This document shows positions 1-8,867 of a DNA stretch of 23,463 nt, piece after piece. Numbering within the stretch: position 1 is the first letter of the stretch; every line of letters begins with the position of its first letter. The position numbers and the translations under genes are program-made. The stretch is from an uncultured Pseudanabaenaceae cyanobacterium (GTDB taxonomy: Bacteria > Cyanobacteriota > Cyanobacteriia > PCC-9006 > JAAUQQ01). A model generated the notes under the pieces. The model saw only the letters and a list, made by a program, of their open reading frames with translations. It made no database searches and was not told the DNA's origin. Location: contig CALLPZ010000359.1 of assembly GCA_938015405.1 (NCBI GenBank), positions 1 through 23,463 on the forward strand, written 5' to 3'.

Positions 1-2395
1 GTACCTGGGTTGAAATATCACCGACCTGCACCTCTTCCCGCACCACTTCACCATTAAAGAACTGCGCTAACTGCTTGGCAGAACGAACAATCTCATCCTC
101 CTCCCAAATATGCTTCATCGTTGGAGGCAATGCAGCATCACCAATGGGTGCTAATTGAGCCTGGGAATCAGCGACTTCAGCTTCTGCATTTCCAGCCACC
201 GCTGATTCGATGGGTGTCATCGGCGAAAGGGTTGGCAAGGGAATCAGCCCAGCCATGGGATCGATCGAGATTTCAACCTCATCTTCTATCGGTCCTGGAT
301 CCGTAGGGATGGGCTCTGAGGAGGCGGATTCAGACTCACTAGAAATAGAAGCCGAAGCTGGTGAGGTCTCAGCCAAAGAAGAGTCAGGTGAAGCAGGGAC
401 CGCAGGATTGTTGGTCATCACTACAGCGGAGTCTACAGGGACTTCTGAAATAGCCTGAGACGATTCGGGAGCGGCCTTGTCAAAAACAGCGTTGACCTTG
501 GGAGCTGCTGAAGTCGCAACCTCACCAGGGGAAGCAGAGGAGGATGCCGGGGAAGTCTTGGCAGCTGGAGGAGCAACGGGTGCGGCAGTCTGGGGAGCTG
601 CTGCCGGAACAGGCGCAGGGGGGCGAACTGGAGCAGCTGGAACGGGAGGGGGAGCTGAGGAAGCTGAAACAGCAGGCTGCGTTGCAGCAGGTGTAGGAGG
701 AGCCGGGGGAGCCGTTGCTGCAGAAGCTCCCCCGACAGGAGCAGCGCCTCCTGGTGGTGGGGCATCAGGCTTTTGAGCAACGGCATCTAGCTTGATCTTG
801 ACGGGTGCCCCTGCGACCTTGGCCAGAGCGCCTTCAATGGCAGCTTGGCGCGTTTGAATGCTGCTAAGCCATTGCTGGGTCACCGCAATGTGAGCAACGG
901 TCCCTGTAAAACGCATTAGCTGAGATTGTTGGCGCAGCAACATTTGTGTGCTGCGATATTCAACATTGGCAATGACTTGCTGCCACATTTGCCCTAAGTC
1001 TATGCCAGCAGAGGCTGCTGGCTCAGCCCCAGGATCCGGAGCAGGTTGAGTCGAGGCAGGCTGGACTGGGGCAACGGATGGAGAGGTGGGCGTCGCAGGA
1101 GGAGTAGGAGGAGCTGCAGCTATTCCAGGAGTGGAGGCTGCTCCTTGAATAGCAGCTGGCGGTGCCGGGGGAGCCGGAACCTGGATTGGAGGAGAAATAC
1201 TAGGAGCCTGGGGAACCGCTGGAGGCGCTGCCATTGCTGGAACAACAGGAGCCACCGGAATAACGGGAGCAGCCACTGCCATAGCAGTCCCCTGGGGCTG
1301 AACGAGGGCGGCTGGCAATAGCCCCATCAGCGTGACCTCAAGCCACAGGCGCGGCTGGGTGCTGTTCTTCAGCTGAACCTCACTACTACGCAAATGCTGC
1401 TGACCTTGGAGAATGGCTGCAACATCCAGTTGCTGAACAAACTGTGTCATTTGGGCCCAGGTATCTGGGGTAATGGCCACTAGGTCATTGCGTTTTGGGG
1501 CGGTTCTGGCCACCAGGAGGTCACGGTAAAAGCTAGCCAGATTTTGCAAGACGACCAGCGGTTCGCGGCCCCGATCCATTAATTGCCGGGCTCGCTCAAT
1601 GACGGATTCGGCATTGTTGCTGGCGATCGCCTGGGTGATGGTAAACAGCTCCCGCTCCGGAACGGCTCCCACCAAATCCCAAACGGCTTCGATCGCCACA
1701 GGCGGTGGCAGCAAACTGAGCTGATCCAGCAAACTCTCCGCATCTCGTAATCCCCCCTGGGACAACTGGGCCACCAGCCGCAAAGCATCGTCATTAATAT
1801 CGATCAGTTCCTGGTCGGCGATGTGCCGCAGGTGACCGACCATTTCCTCTAGGGGAATGCGGCGATAGTCAAAGCGCTGGCAGCGAGAAATAATCGTCGG
1901 CAAGACTCGCTGGGGATCCGTCGTTGCCAGGACAAATACGACCCGCTCTGGCGGTTCTTCCAGGGTCTTAAGTAATGCATTAAATGCCGCCGTACTGAGC
2001 ATGTGACATTCATCGATCACATAGACCTTGTAGCGACATTGCACTGGGGCAAATTGCGCTTTCTCGATCAGCTCTCGAATGTTATCCACACCAGTATTGC
2101 TAGCAGCGTCAATCTCAATCACATCCAGGGCAATGCCAGTGGTGATGGAATGGCAGGCTTCGCAGGTACCGCAGGGTTGAGGCGTAGGTTTGTCGCCGGT
2201 TTGGCAGTTGAGGGACTTGGCCAGAATGCGGGCGCTGGAGGTTTTACCCGTTCCGCGCGGACCGCTGAAGAGATAGGCCGGAGCAATACGCTGTTGGACA
2301 ATCGCGTTGGAGAGGGTTGTGGCGATCGCCGTTTGTCCTACCAAATCTTGGAAGGTTTGGGGACGATATTTGTGGTGAAGCGGTTCGTAGGCCAT
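1..2395 (-). CDS. dnaX: DNA polymerase III subunit gamma/tau, 3' end beyond window
   Basis: Clamp-loader ATPase that loads the beta clamp at the replication fork. The frame stays open from the ATG at 2395 to the left edge (798 codons visible), so the C-terminus is missing. It starts MAYEPLHHKYRPQTFQDLVG. Visible motifs are Walker A GPRGTGKT (45-52), a zinc module with Cys64, Cys75, Cys78 and Cys81, Walker B VYVIDEC (about 124-130) and the SRC sensor (170-172). After the AAA+ region come two Ala/Pro/Ser-rich linkers around a compact segment of DnaX domain III type (LGQMWQQVIANVEYRSTQM onward), then an acidic stretch and a tau-like tail (VRSAKQLAQFFNGEVV) next to the edge. Some cyanobacterial DnaX proteins carry an intein in the ATPase region; this P-loop is uninterrupted. 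I saw no A-rich slippery site for a gamma frameshift. Identification is secure; the true end is not visible. Confidence 0.96.
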   Translation of the reverse strand, partial: MAYEPLHHKYRPQTFQDLVGQTAIATTLSNAIVQQRIAPAYLFSGPRGTGKTSSARILAKSLNCQTGDKPTPQPCGTCEACHSITTGIALDVIEIDAASNTGVDNIRELIEKAQFAPVQCRYKVYVIDECHMLSTAAFNALLKTLEEPPERVVFVLATTDPQRVLPTIISRCQRFDYRRIPLEEMVGHLRHIADQELIDINDDALRLVAQLSQGGLRDAESLLDQLSLLPPPVAIEAVWDLVGAVPERELFTITQAIASNNAESVIERARQLMDRGREPLVVLQNLASFYRDLLVARTAPKRNDLVAITPDTWAQMTQFVQQLDVAAILQGQQHLRSSEVQLKNSTQPRLWLEVTLMGLLPAALVQPQGTAMAVAAPVIPVAPVVPAMAAPPAVPQAPSISPPIQVPAPPAPPAAIQGAASTPGIAAAPPTPPATPTSPSVAPVQPASTQPAPDPGAEPAASAGIDLGQMWQQVIANVEYRSTQMLLRQQSQLMRFTGTVAHIAVTQQWLSSIQTRQAAIEGALAKVAGAPVKIKLDAVAQKPDAPPPGGAAPVGGASAATAPPAPPTPAATQPAVSASSAPPPVPAAPVRPPAPVPAAAPQTAAPVAPPAAKTSPASSSASPGEVATSAAPKVNAVFDKAAPESSQAISEVPVDSAVVMTNNPAVPASPDSSLAETSPASASISSESESASSEPIPTDPGPIEDEVEISIDPMAGLIPLPTLSPMTPIESAVAGNAEAEVADSQAQLAPIGDAALPPTMKHIWEEDEIVRSAKQLAQFFNGEVVREEVQVGDISTQV

Positions 2396-2703
2396 AGGTG
2401 TTCATTCGTACCACTTCATCATAGGCAATCCTGCTCCGAGCTGATGCTCGAATCCAGCAGTTGCGCCACTAGCGCGACCCAGCCTAGCATTCAGTCCTAG
2501 AGAGCCAGTCTCCAAGTAAATAGCCAACCGAAAAACGTTACCGAACGTTGTACAAAAGAGGGGAATCACTCCATCCCTTGCACTCCCGTCCTTCTTCAGC
2601 GCTATGTGGGTTGATCCCCCTCACCCGTGGAGCGACATCACGACATTCCTAAGCCAAGTGACGTAGTCTGAAGTTAACTCAGGCTCTGAATCCTTGCTAC
2701 GTC
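2396..2703. other. Divergent intergenic region between dnaX and the cyclase gene
   Basis: A 308-base gap between divergently transcribed genes, so it should hold both promoters. I see no convincing -35/-10 pair. Two AACGTT palindromes lie ten bases apart near 2535-2551, and a spaced inverted repeat overlaps the cyclase start codon (listed separately). No coding signal is apparent. Confidence 0.5.
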
Positions 2704-2704
2704 A
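2659..2704 (+). promoter_or_regulatory. Inverted repeat ending in the cyclase start codon
   Basis: TGACGTAG (2659-2666) and CTACGTCA (2697-2704) are perfect 8-base inverted arms separated by 30 bases. The right arm ends on the A of the ATG at 2704. It could be a dimeric operator, or an mRNA stem that partly hides the start codon. Position and symmetry are seen; function is inferred. Confidence 0.3.
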
Positions 2705-4770
2705 TGATCGATAACGCTCCTACTGTGTCCCCAGGGGGCCAGTCCAAAGCGCCCTTTTCATCGCTTCCCTTCAGGCGATTGAGATTGCGATCGCTGATTA
2801 TTTTGCCCTTCCTAGCTCAAATGCTGGCCGTCAGTGGCGCGATCGGCTACCTGTCCTATCGCAATGGCCAACGCACCGTTGAGACCCTAGCGAAACAACT
2901 CACCGAAGAGATCTCCCAACGCATCGATGAGAATTTGCGGGCCTATTTAGCCCCGACCCAACAGATCAACCAGCTCAATGCCATCTTGATCCATCAAGAT
3001 CACCTCTCCCTCGAGGATTTAACCGCCTGGGAGCCGCTGCTCTGGGAGCAAGTGCAGACCAATCCAGATATTAATTTCATCAAAATCACCAATCCCGCAG
3101 GGCAGCAACGCACTGGCGAGAAGCTAGAAAATGGAGATCTGCGCATTAATGTCATTGATGCGAACACCAACTACGATTTCCATTCCTATACCACTGACGA
3201 CCGAGGCAATCTTCAGAGCCTCGACGTTAGCTTTCCCACCCCCGATACCCGCGAAGGCCCTTGGTATAAGGACGCGATCATCGCAGAACAGTCCGTCTGG
3301 AGTTCAGTATTCATCTCATTTTTAGAGGACACCCTCCTCGTGGCATCAGCCACTCCGGTGTATGACAGCGATAGCCAAGAACTGCTAGCAGTCATCAATA
3401 GTGCCATTCGCCTCAATAGCGTGGGTGACTTTCTCCATGATTTGGAGATTGGCCAAACCGGCCAAGCTTTCCTGATTGAACGTCGGCCCGGAGGACGGGG
3501 AACGCTTCTGGCAACCTCCACGAACGAAATTCCCTTCCGGGGTCAAGGTAATGATCGCGAACTTTTCCCGGCTGTCGAGAGCCAAGATGCAATCACGAGC
3601 GCTGCTGTCCAGGAGCTTTTGAACAGCCATCCCGATCTCCAAGGCCTGTCCCAGCAGTCCATCGTGAGCAAGTTCAAACTCAACGGCCAGTGGCATTACC
3701 TCCAAGTCCATTCGCTCCAAAATGACCCAGCCCTGGACTGGCTCATTGCTGTGGTCATCCCCGAAGCAGACTTCACGACTCAAATTCGAATCAACACCCG
3801 GAATACCATTCTGCTCTCCATCCTCGCCCTGGGAATTACAACCTTGGCGGGGTTACGCATTGCCCGCTGGCTCAGCCACCCCCTGGAACAACTGACCCAA
3901 GCCAGTCAAGCGATCGCCACAGGCGAACTCCACCAGGATATCCAGGTCGATCCATTCTCGGCTCGGGAGGTTTATCACCTCGCAGAATCCTTCGAAACTA
4001 TGTCCACTCAGCTCCAGGAAAGCTTTGCCACCCTGGAACAGCGCGTCGCCGATCGCACCCAAGCCCTAATTCACGCCAACCAAAGCCTGCAAGCAGAGCA
4101 GGCCAAGGCAGAAGAGCTGCTGCTCAATATTCTGCCGGGGGCGATCGCTACTCAGCTGAAAGAATCCCCCGGCACCATCGCCGAACTCTTCGAAGAAGTC
4201 ACCATCCTGTTTGCGGACATCGTCGGCTTCACCCCCTTGTCCAATCGCATGGCTCCCCTGGAGTTAGTGGAATTTCTCAACAGCATCTTTTCCAGCTTCG
4301 ATGCCCTCGCCGATCGCCATGGCCTAGAAAAAATCAAAACCATCGGTGATGCCTACATGGTGGCTGCAGGCCTACCGCTGCCCAGGGCAGACCATGCCCG
4401 AGCCATCGCCGACATGGCCCTAGATATGCAAGCCGCGATCGCCCACATCACCGATGATCAGGGGCAGCCTTGCCAGGTGCGCATTGGCATCAACACCGGC
4501 ATTGCCGTCGCCGGCGTAATCGGCACCCGAAAGTTCATCTATGACCTCTGGGGCGATGCTGTCAACGTGGCTGCCCGCATGGAAAGTCATGGCGAACCCG
4601 GCCACATCCAAGTCACCAGCCAAACCTACGCCCACCTCAAAGACCACTACGAATTGGCAGAACGGGGCACGATTACGATCAAAGGCAAAGGAGCACTCAA
4701 AACTTACTGGCTTCTGGGTCATGCGGGATGCACGCCTCCCCTAATTGCGCCACTTCCCGTCACCCCTTAA
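2704..4770 (+). CDS. Membrane-bound class III adenylate cyclase with dCache-like sensor and HAMP domain
   Basis: Predicted receptor-type cyclase (688 residues) making cAMP from ATP. A first membrane helix (about 31-50) is followed by a periplasmic region of about 310 residues resembling a double Cache sensor, including the PWYKDAI and TPVYD segments. A second helix (about 368-386) leads into a HAMP domain (about 387-440), a short coiled coil (about 441-475) and the cyclase domain (about 490-672). Metal-binding aspartates are Asp505 (FADIVGFT) and Asp549 (GDAYM). Lys545 and Asp614 form the adenine-selecting pair, and Asn621 and Arg625 (NVAARMES) match the transition-state residues. Lys/Asp favours ATP over GTP. 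It is also unlike the Lys/Thr pair of bicarbonate-responsive cyclases such as Anabaena CyaB1. The sensed ligand is unknown. I see no strong Shine-Dalgarno sequence; the ATG at 2704 gives a complete N-terminal helix. Confidence 0.92.
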   Translation: MIDNAPTVSPGGQSKAPFSSLPFRRLRLRSLIILPFLAQMLAVSGAIGYLSYRNGQRTVETLAKQLTEEISQRIDENLRAYLAPTQQINQLNAILIHQDHLSLEDLTAWEPLLWEQVQTNPDINFIKITNPAGQQRTGEKLENGDLRINVIDANTNYDFHSYTTDDRGNLQSLDVSFPTPDTREGPWYKDAIIAEQSVWSSVFISFLEDTLLVASATPVYDSDSQELLAVINSAIRLNSVGDFLHDLEIGQTGQAFLIERRPGGRGTLLATSTNEIPFRGQGNDRELFPAVESQDAITSAAVQELLNSHPDLQGLSQQSIVSKFKLNGQWHYLQVHSLQNDPALDWLIAVVIPEADFTTQIRINTRNTILLSILALGITTLAGLRIARWLSHPLEQLTQASQAIATGELHQDIQVDPFSAREVYHLAESFETMSTQLQESFATLEQRVADRTQALIHANQSLQAEQAKAEELLLNILPGAIATQLKESPGTIAELFEEVTILFADIVGFTPLSNRMAPLELVEFLNSIFSSFDALADRHGLEKIKTIGDAYMVAAGLPLPRADHARAIADMALDMQAAIAHITDDQGQPCQVRIGINTGIAVAGVIGTRKFIYDLWGDAVNVAARMESHGEPGHIQVTSQTYAHLKDHYELAERGTITIKGKGALKTYWLLGHAGCTPPLIAPLPVTP

Positions 4771-4998
4771 GCCACAAAAGACTCAGGGAAAATTTGTCTT
4801 TCTAAAGAAACCAATACATCGCCTTGCTGAGGCTTGTCCGGAACCGCAAACCAGTGGCAGAATGACTGTTTGGCGTCAACCTTATTCCTAGACTGTCCTC
4901 CATTGCCTCCGCTTTCTTTCTCACAGCTTCAATCTGTTGCCACAGAAAGCGAGACCTGGCCCATGACGGATATTCAGCGGTGATGGAGTTTTAATCCC

Positions 4999-5961
4999 AT
5001 GCAAGAAATCCTGCTGTATTCCTTCATCTTTGCGGCGAGCCTCGCCCTCCTGGCAAAGAGCTCAGACTTTTTTACCGATGCTGCGGAGAAGATTGGTCTT
5101 CTCCTCGGTCTTCCCGCTTTTATCATCGGCGTCACCATCGTGGCGATCGGCACTTCCATCCCTGAGTTGGTCTCATCCCTGGTGTCCATTTCCCAGGGGG
5201 CTCCAGAATTTGTTGTTAGCAACGTCGTGGGATCAAACATCACCAATATCTTTTTGATTATTGGGATTGCCTCGGTCATTGGCAAGCAACCCATCCGCAT
5301 TACCTATGATCTCGTCAGTGTTGACCTGCCACTGTTTGTCGGCTCCGCCTTTATCCTGGCGCTGGAGGGAGCGGATGGTCGCTTCACCATGGGAGAAGCC
5401 ATCCTCAGCATCGTTGGCTATGTGATGTATCTCTTCTATACGGTGAAAGGCAGTGGCGATGCGCCGGAGCCTCCCGAGGAAGAGCTTCCTGTTCAGGTTG
5501 AACGCAGTAGAAAGGCACTGATTCAGCAGTTGCTGATCATCACCCTCAGCTCGGTGTTCATCTATATCGGTGCGCGCTACACCATTGAATCGATCATTAA
5601 GCTCTCGGAGCTACTCAACGTCGGCAAGGAAATCATTGCCGTCACTGTCGTGGCCTTCGGGACTTCACTACCGGAGCTGGCAGTCACCATCAACGCCACC
5701 CTAAAGGGCAAAGCAGAACTGGCTGTGGGCAACGTCCTAGGCTCCAATGTGTTCAACACCTTTATGGTGATGGGCGTGCCTGGCCTGGTCCAGGAACTAC
5801 CTGTCCCCACTTTGGTGCAGGAAGTCAGTATGCCAACCATGGTGGCAGGAACAATTTTGCTCTTCTTTGCCACTCAGGATCAAGAACTGACCATTTGGGA
5901 GGGCTGGCTATTCTTTATTCTCTACGCCTGGTTTGTGGGTCACAGTTTTGGCTTCCTTTAG
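4999..5961 (+). CDS. Ca2+/Na+ (cation:proton) exchanger of the CaCA family, YrbG-like
   Basis: Inner-membrane antiporter of 320 residues, the usual size for bacterial YrbG-type exchangers. It has about ten hydrophobic helices in two homologous halves. The two alpha repeats that form the ion site are clear: GTSIPEL (51-57) with VVGSN (76-80), and GTSLPEL (221-227) with VLGSN (246-250). The halves are joined by a charged acidic loop (about 150-172). Family members exchange calcium for sodium or protons; the exact ions cannot be read from sequence. A weak GGAG lies about 11 bases before the ATG. Residue 285 to the stop occurs again, slightly diverged, directly downstream (5996-6106), so this 3' end is one arm of an imperfect tandem duplication. 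The protein itself looks intact. Confidence 0.93.
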   Translation: MQEILLYSFIFAASLALLAKSSDFFTDAAEKIGLLLGLPAFIIGVTIVAIGTSIPELVSSLVSISQGAPEFVVSNVVGSNITNIFLIIGIASVIGKQPIRITYDLVSVDLPLFVGSAFILALEGADGRFTMGEAILSIVGYVMYLFYTVKGSGDAPEPPEEELPVQVERSRKALIQQLLIITLSSVFIYIGARYTIESIIKLSELLNVGKEIIAVTVVAFGTSLPELAVTINATLKGKAELAVGNVLGSNVFNTFMVMGVPGLVQELPVPTLVQEVSMPTMVAGTILLFFATQDQELTIWEGWLFFILYAWFVGHSFGFL

Positions 5962-6160
5962 AGCCAGGAGCCGACAGCAACCTCCATGAACCCCAACAAT
6001 TTTCCTCTTCTTTGCCACTCAGGATCAAGAACTGACCATTTGGGAAGGCTGGCTATTCTTTATTCTCTACGCTTGGTTTGTGGGACACAGTTTTGGCTTC
6101 CTCTAGGGACAGGAGCCGCCAGGAACCGCGACGGCAACCTCCATTAACCCCAACAATTTT
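5851..6160 (+). repeat. Imperfect tandem duplication of the exchanger 3' end
   Basis: Copy 1 spans 5851-5995 (145 bases) and copy 2 spans 5996-6152 (157 bases). Each begins with ACAATTTT, and a third ACAATTTT (6153-6160) closes the array. Each copy holds the last 36 codons of the exchanger plus its stop, then about 35-45 bases of 3' flank. Copy 2 has a small insertion in the flank, near 6120-6132. All five substitutions in the coding part lie at third codon positions. Confidence 0.93.
5996..6106 (+). pseudogene. Second, orphan copy of the exchanger C-terminus
   Basis: A 37-codon fragment (with stop at 6104-6106) repeats exchanger residues 285-320. It follows the stop of the intact gene in a different frame and has no start codon, so it is not expected to be translated. 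It differs from the intact copy at codons 287 (TTG to TTC, Leu to Phe), 301 (GAG/GAA), 310 (GCC/GCT), 314 (GGT/GGA) and 320 (CTT/CTC). All five are third-position changes and four are silent. That pattern looks like two functional alleles rather than neutral decay. Confidence 0.85.
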
Positions 6161-6201
6161 ACTCAGATCGTTTTAGCCCCCAGACAAACAAAGACTTGAC
6201 C

Positions 6202-8307
6202 ATGACTGATACCCCTGCGGCTCAACCGGCTGTGAACTCTGCATCTCCCAGCAAGCCCCCCATCGTTGAGCCTCGTCCCCAGGAACTAGTAACCCATGGC
6301 GATCGCCGCATTGATCCCTACTACTGGTTGCGGGAAAAGGAAAACCCAGAGGTCATTGCCTACCTCGAAGCAGAAAATACCTATACCGAAACCCAAACGG
6401 CCCACACCGAAGCACTTCAGCAGCAGCTCTATGACGAAATGCTGGGGCGCATTCAAGAGACTGATCTCTCAGTGCCCTACCGCTACGGCGACTATTACTA
6501 CTACTCCCGCACGGAAGAAGGCAAAGCCTACGGTATCCTCTGCCGTAAGTCAGGCAGCTTAGATGCAGAGGAGGAGATTCTCCTAGACGAAAACCTGCTG
6601 GCCGAAGGCCTGGAATTCTTCTCTCTGGGCGACTATGAAGTCAGTCCCAGCCACAAACTCCTCGCTTACTCCACCGACACCCAGGGCAACGAACGCTACA
6701 CCTTGGTGTTTCTGAATCTTGAGACCGGCGATCGCTTCCCCGAGAGCATCCCCGATGTGGGCGGCGCTTGCTGGGCCAATGACAACCAAACCGTCTTTTA
6801 CCTCCGCCTCGACGAAGCCAACCGCCCCTACCAGCTCTGGCGACACGAGCTCGGCACCCTAATCCATAACGATGAGCTGGTCTACGAAGAAAAAGACGAA
6901 GCCTTCTATCTGGACCTCAGCACCACCCGCAGCGAAGCCTTCATCCTGCTCAGTGCCGATAGCAAAATCACTTCGGAAGTCCAATTCCTGGATGCCAATA
7001 AGCCCGATGGAGAATTCCGCATCATCCACCCCAGAGAAAAGGGCGTGGAATATGGTGTGGCTCATCACCCCGGTCTGGAAAGCGATCTAGAAGGCAATCG
7101 CTTTTATATTGTCACCAATGACGATGCCATCAACTTCAAGCTGATGACTGCTCCCGTGAGCAATCCCAGCAAAGATCAATGGACAGAGATCATTCCCCAT
7201 CGGGAGGATGTCATGCTCAGCGGCATTGACCTCTTTGCAGACCATTTGGTGATCTACGAACGAGAGCAGGGCCTGCCGACCATTCGGGTACAGAAGCTTT
7301 CCACGGGCGATGTCAATCCATTGGATTTCCCCGAACCCACCTACTCCGTGGGCGGCGGCTTTATGCCGGAATTCGAGAGCAACATGCTGCGCTTCCACTA
7401 CAGCTCCATGGTCACACCCTCCTCGGTGTTTGATTACAACATGGACAATCAGGAACGAGAGCTCAAGAAGGAGCAACCCGTTCTTGGGGGCTACGATCGC
7501 AGCCAATATGAAAGCCAACGCCTCCTGGCAACCGCGCCTGATGGCACCCAAGTTCCGATTTCCTTGGTTTACCCCAAGGGAACTGAGCTAAACGGCAATA
7601 ATCCTTTGCACCTCACGGGCTATGGCTCCTACGGCTACCCCTATCCCGTCAGTTTTTCCACTTACCGACTCTCCCTATTGGAGCGGGGCGTCGTTTGCGC
7701 CATTGCCCACATTCGTGGTGGCGGCGAGCTAGGTCGCAAGTGGTATGAGGATGGCAAGTTTTTGCATAAAGCCAACACCTTCACAGACTTCATTGCCTGT
7801 GCAGAATTCTTAATTGCTGAAAACTGGACTCAGTCGGAGAAATTAACCATTTCCGGCGGCAGTGCAGGGGGGCTTTTAATGGGAGCCGTCGTCAATCTGC
7901 GGCCCGAATTATTCAAAGGTGCGATCGCCCAAGTGCCCTTCGTCGATGTGGTCACCACAATTCTGGATCCGGATCTACCCCTTTCGGTCATTGAGTGGGA
8001 TGAATGGGGCAACCCCAACGAGCCGGATTTCTACAAATACATGAAGTCCTACTCGCCCTACGACAACGTCGTCGCTCAAGATTATCCCAATCTGCTGATC
8101 ACAGCGGGCCTCAATGACCCCCGTGTCTCCTATTGGGAGCCGGCGAAATGGGTTGCAAAACTCAGGGTGACCAAAACCGGCGACCAACGCCTATTGTTGA
8201 AAACCAACATGGGCGCAGGTCATGGTGGGGCCTCAGGTCGCTATGAGCGCATCAAGGAAATTGCCTTTGAAGATGCCTTCTTGCTGGACTGCTTAGGGCT
8301 GAGCTAG
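6202..8307 (+). CDS. ptrB: Oligopeptidase B-like serine peptidase (S9 family, prolyl oligopeptidase fold)
   Basis: Serine peptidase of 701 residues, the usual length for oligopeptidase B. The family cleaves short peptides, typically after Arg or Lys. The N-terminal part (about 70-425) is the seven-bladed propeller that limits access to small substrates; the C-terminal part is an alpha/beta hydrolase. The triad from this start is Ser554 in SGGSAGGLLMG, Asp639 in GLNDPRVSYWEPAKW and His674 in GAGHGGASGRYE. The segment HIRGGGELGRKWYEDGK, also typical, precedes the nucleophile. I chose the ATG at 6202 over an in-frame TTG at 6196 because the TTG adds only two residues and ATG is the stronger start. 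No signal peptide is seen, so it is probably cytoplasmic. It follows the duplicated exchanger end by about 50 bases and could be co-transcribed with the exchanger. Confidence 0.95.
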   Translation: MTDTPAAQPAVNSASPSKPPIVEPRPQELVTHGDRRIDPYYWLREKENPEVIAYLEAENTYTETQTAHTEALQQQLYDEMLGRIQETDLSVPYRYGDYYYYSRTEEGKAYGILCRKSGSLDAEEEILLDENLLAEGLEFFSLGDYEVSPSHKLLAYSTDTQGNERYTLVFLNLETGDRFPESIPDVGGACWANDNQTVFYLRLDEANRPYQLWRHELGTLIHNDELVYEEKDEAFYLDLSTTRSEAFILLSADSKITSEVQFLDANKPDGEFRIIHPREKGVEYGVAHHPGLESDLEGNRFYIVTNDDAINFKLMTAPVSNPSKDQWTEIIPHREDVMLSGIDLFADHLVIYEREQGLPTIRVQKLSTGDVNPLDFPEPTYSVGGGFMPEFESNMLRFHYSSMVTPSSVFDYNMDNQERELKKEQPVLGGYDRSQYESQRLLATAPDGTQVPISLVYPKGTELNGNNPLHLTGYGSYGYPYPVSFSTYRLSLLERGVVCAIAHIRGGGELGRKWYEDGKFLHKANTFTDFIACAEFLIAENWTQSEKLTISGGSAGGLLMGAVVNLRPELFKGAIAQVPFVDVVTTILDPDLPLSVIEWDEWGNPNEPDFYKYMKSYSPYDNVVAQDYPNLLITAGLNDPRVSYWEPAKWVAKLRVTKTGDQRLLLKTNMGAGHGGASGRYERIKEIAFEDAFLLDCLGLS

Positions 8308-8344
8308 GAAGTAACTTCGACGACGACACCTAGCGGGCGATCGC

Positions 8345-8593
8345 TCAAGCATCCCCCGTCGAAGTCTCCGCATCATCTGCAGGCGCATCGTTTTTGGGCG
8401 GATGCTCTTCGCTTTTGCCTCGAACAGACGGCAGCGCCTCTACCAAGCCCATGTCATAGGCTTCGTCGGGCAGTTCTCCGGCCAGGTATTTGCCAGGCTC
8501 AAAAATTCGACTGATCGTGAAACATTGCTGCTTCAGCTCCACCATTTCTTCCTGACGGAACATCATTCGACTGCGAGTACGTTCAATCGCCAT
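8345..8593 (-). CDS. Small conserved-looking protein of unknown function
   Basis: An 82-residue soluble protein whose family I do not recognise by name. It begins MAIERTRSRMMFRQEEMVEL, with a basic, helical-looking N-terminus. A middle segment (ISRIFEPGKYLAGELPDEAY) follows, then a Pro/Asp/Glu-rich, probably disordered tail. The start is well supported: AGGAGA (8603-8608, read on the minus strand) lies 9 bases before the ATG, and a TATAAA hexamer near 8620-8625 could be its -10 box. It converges on the peptidase gene with only 37 bases between their stops. Codon use looks coding, but function is unknown. Confidence 0.7.
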   Translation of the reverse strand: MAIERTRSRMMFRQEEMVELKQQCFTISRIFEPGKYLAGELPDEAYDMGLVEALPSVRGKSEEHPPKNDAPADDAETSTGDA

Positions 8594-8602
8594 GGTTTTA
8601 AC

Positions 8603-8625
8603 TCTCCTGAAAAGGCAGTTTTATA
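8603..8625 (-). promoter_or_regulatory. Ribosome binding site and possible -10 box of the 82-residue gene
   Basis: On the minus strand TATAAA (8620-8625) is followed by AGGAGA (8603-8608) and then the ATG at 8593. The Shine-Dalgarno spacing is good. No -35 hexamer at normal distance is evident. Confidence 0.45.
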
Positions 8626-8867
8626 TCCAGCCCTACCCTAGCCAATTCTCAAGCCATTGCTGTGAGAGCAGGGTAGAGCCAGGTATCGGGTATACGAAGT
8701 CAGATCGTAATCTGTAATTTCCCGATGCTCTGCGATCGCAACAATGCTCAAGATGGCGGCTCAAGCAAAGGTGCAGCATTGAATAAAACCCAGGAGCCAA
8801 AATCAAGGGCATTTGTAACAGAGGCGATCGCCCTTCGAGCCACCAAACGATGCTCTAGCCAAGGTTA

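Noticed and set aside
477..776. Gly/Ala-rich plus-strand ORF
   Set aside because: An artefact of the Ala/Pro-rich linker codons of dnaX read on the opposite strand.
1..2395. Intein in DnaX
   Set aside because: The P-loop, zinc module, Walker B and sensor run without interruption, so no intein is present in the visible part.
2003..2500. 165-residue plus-strand ORF opposite dnaX
   Set aside because: It is a shadow of the conserved ATPase region of dnaX on the other strand.
6196..6201. TTG start for the oligopeptidase
   Set aside because: It adds only two residues before a normal ATG at 6202 and has no better ribosome binding site.
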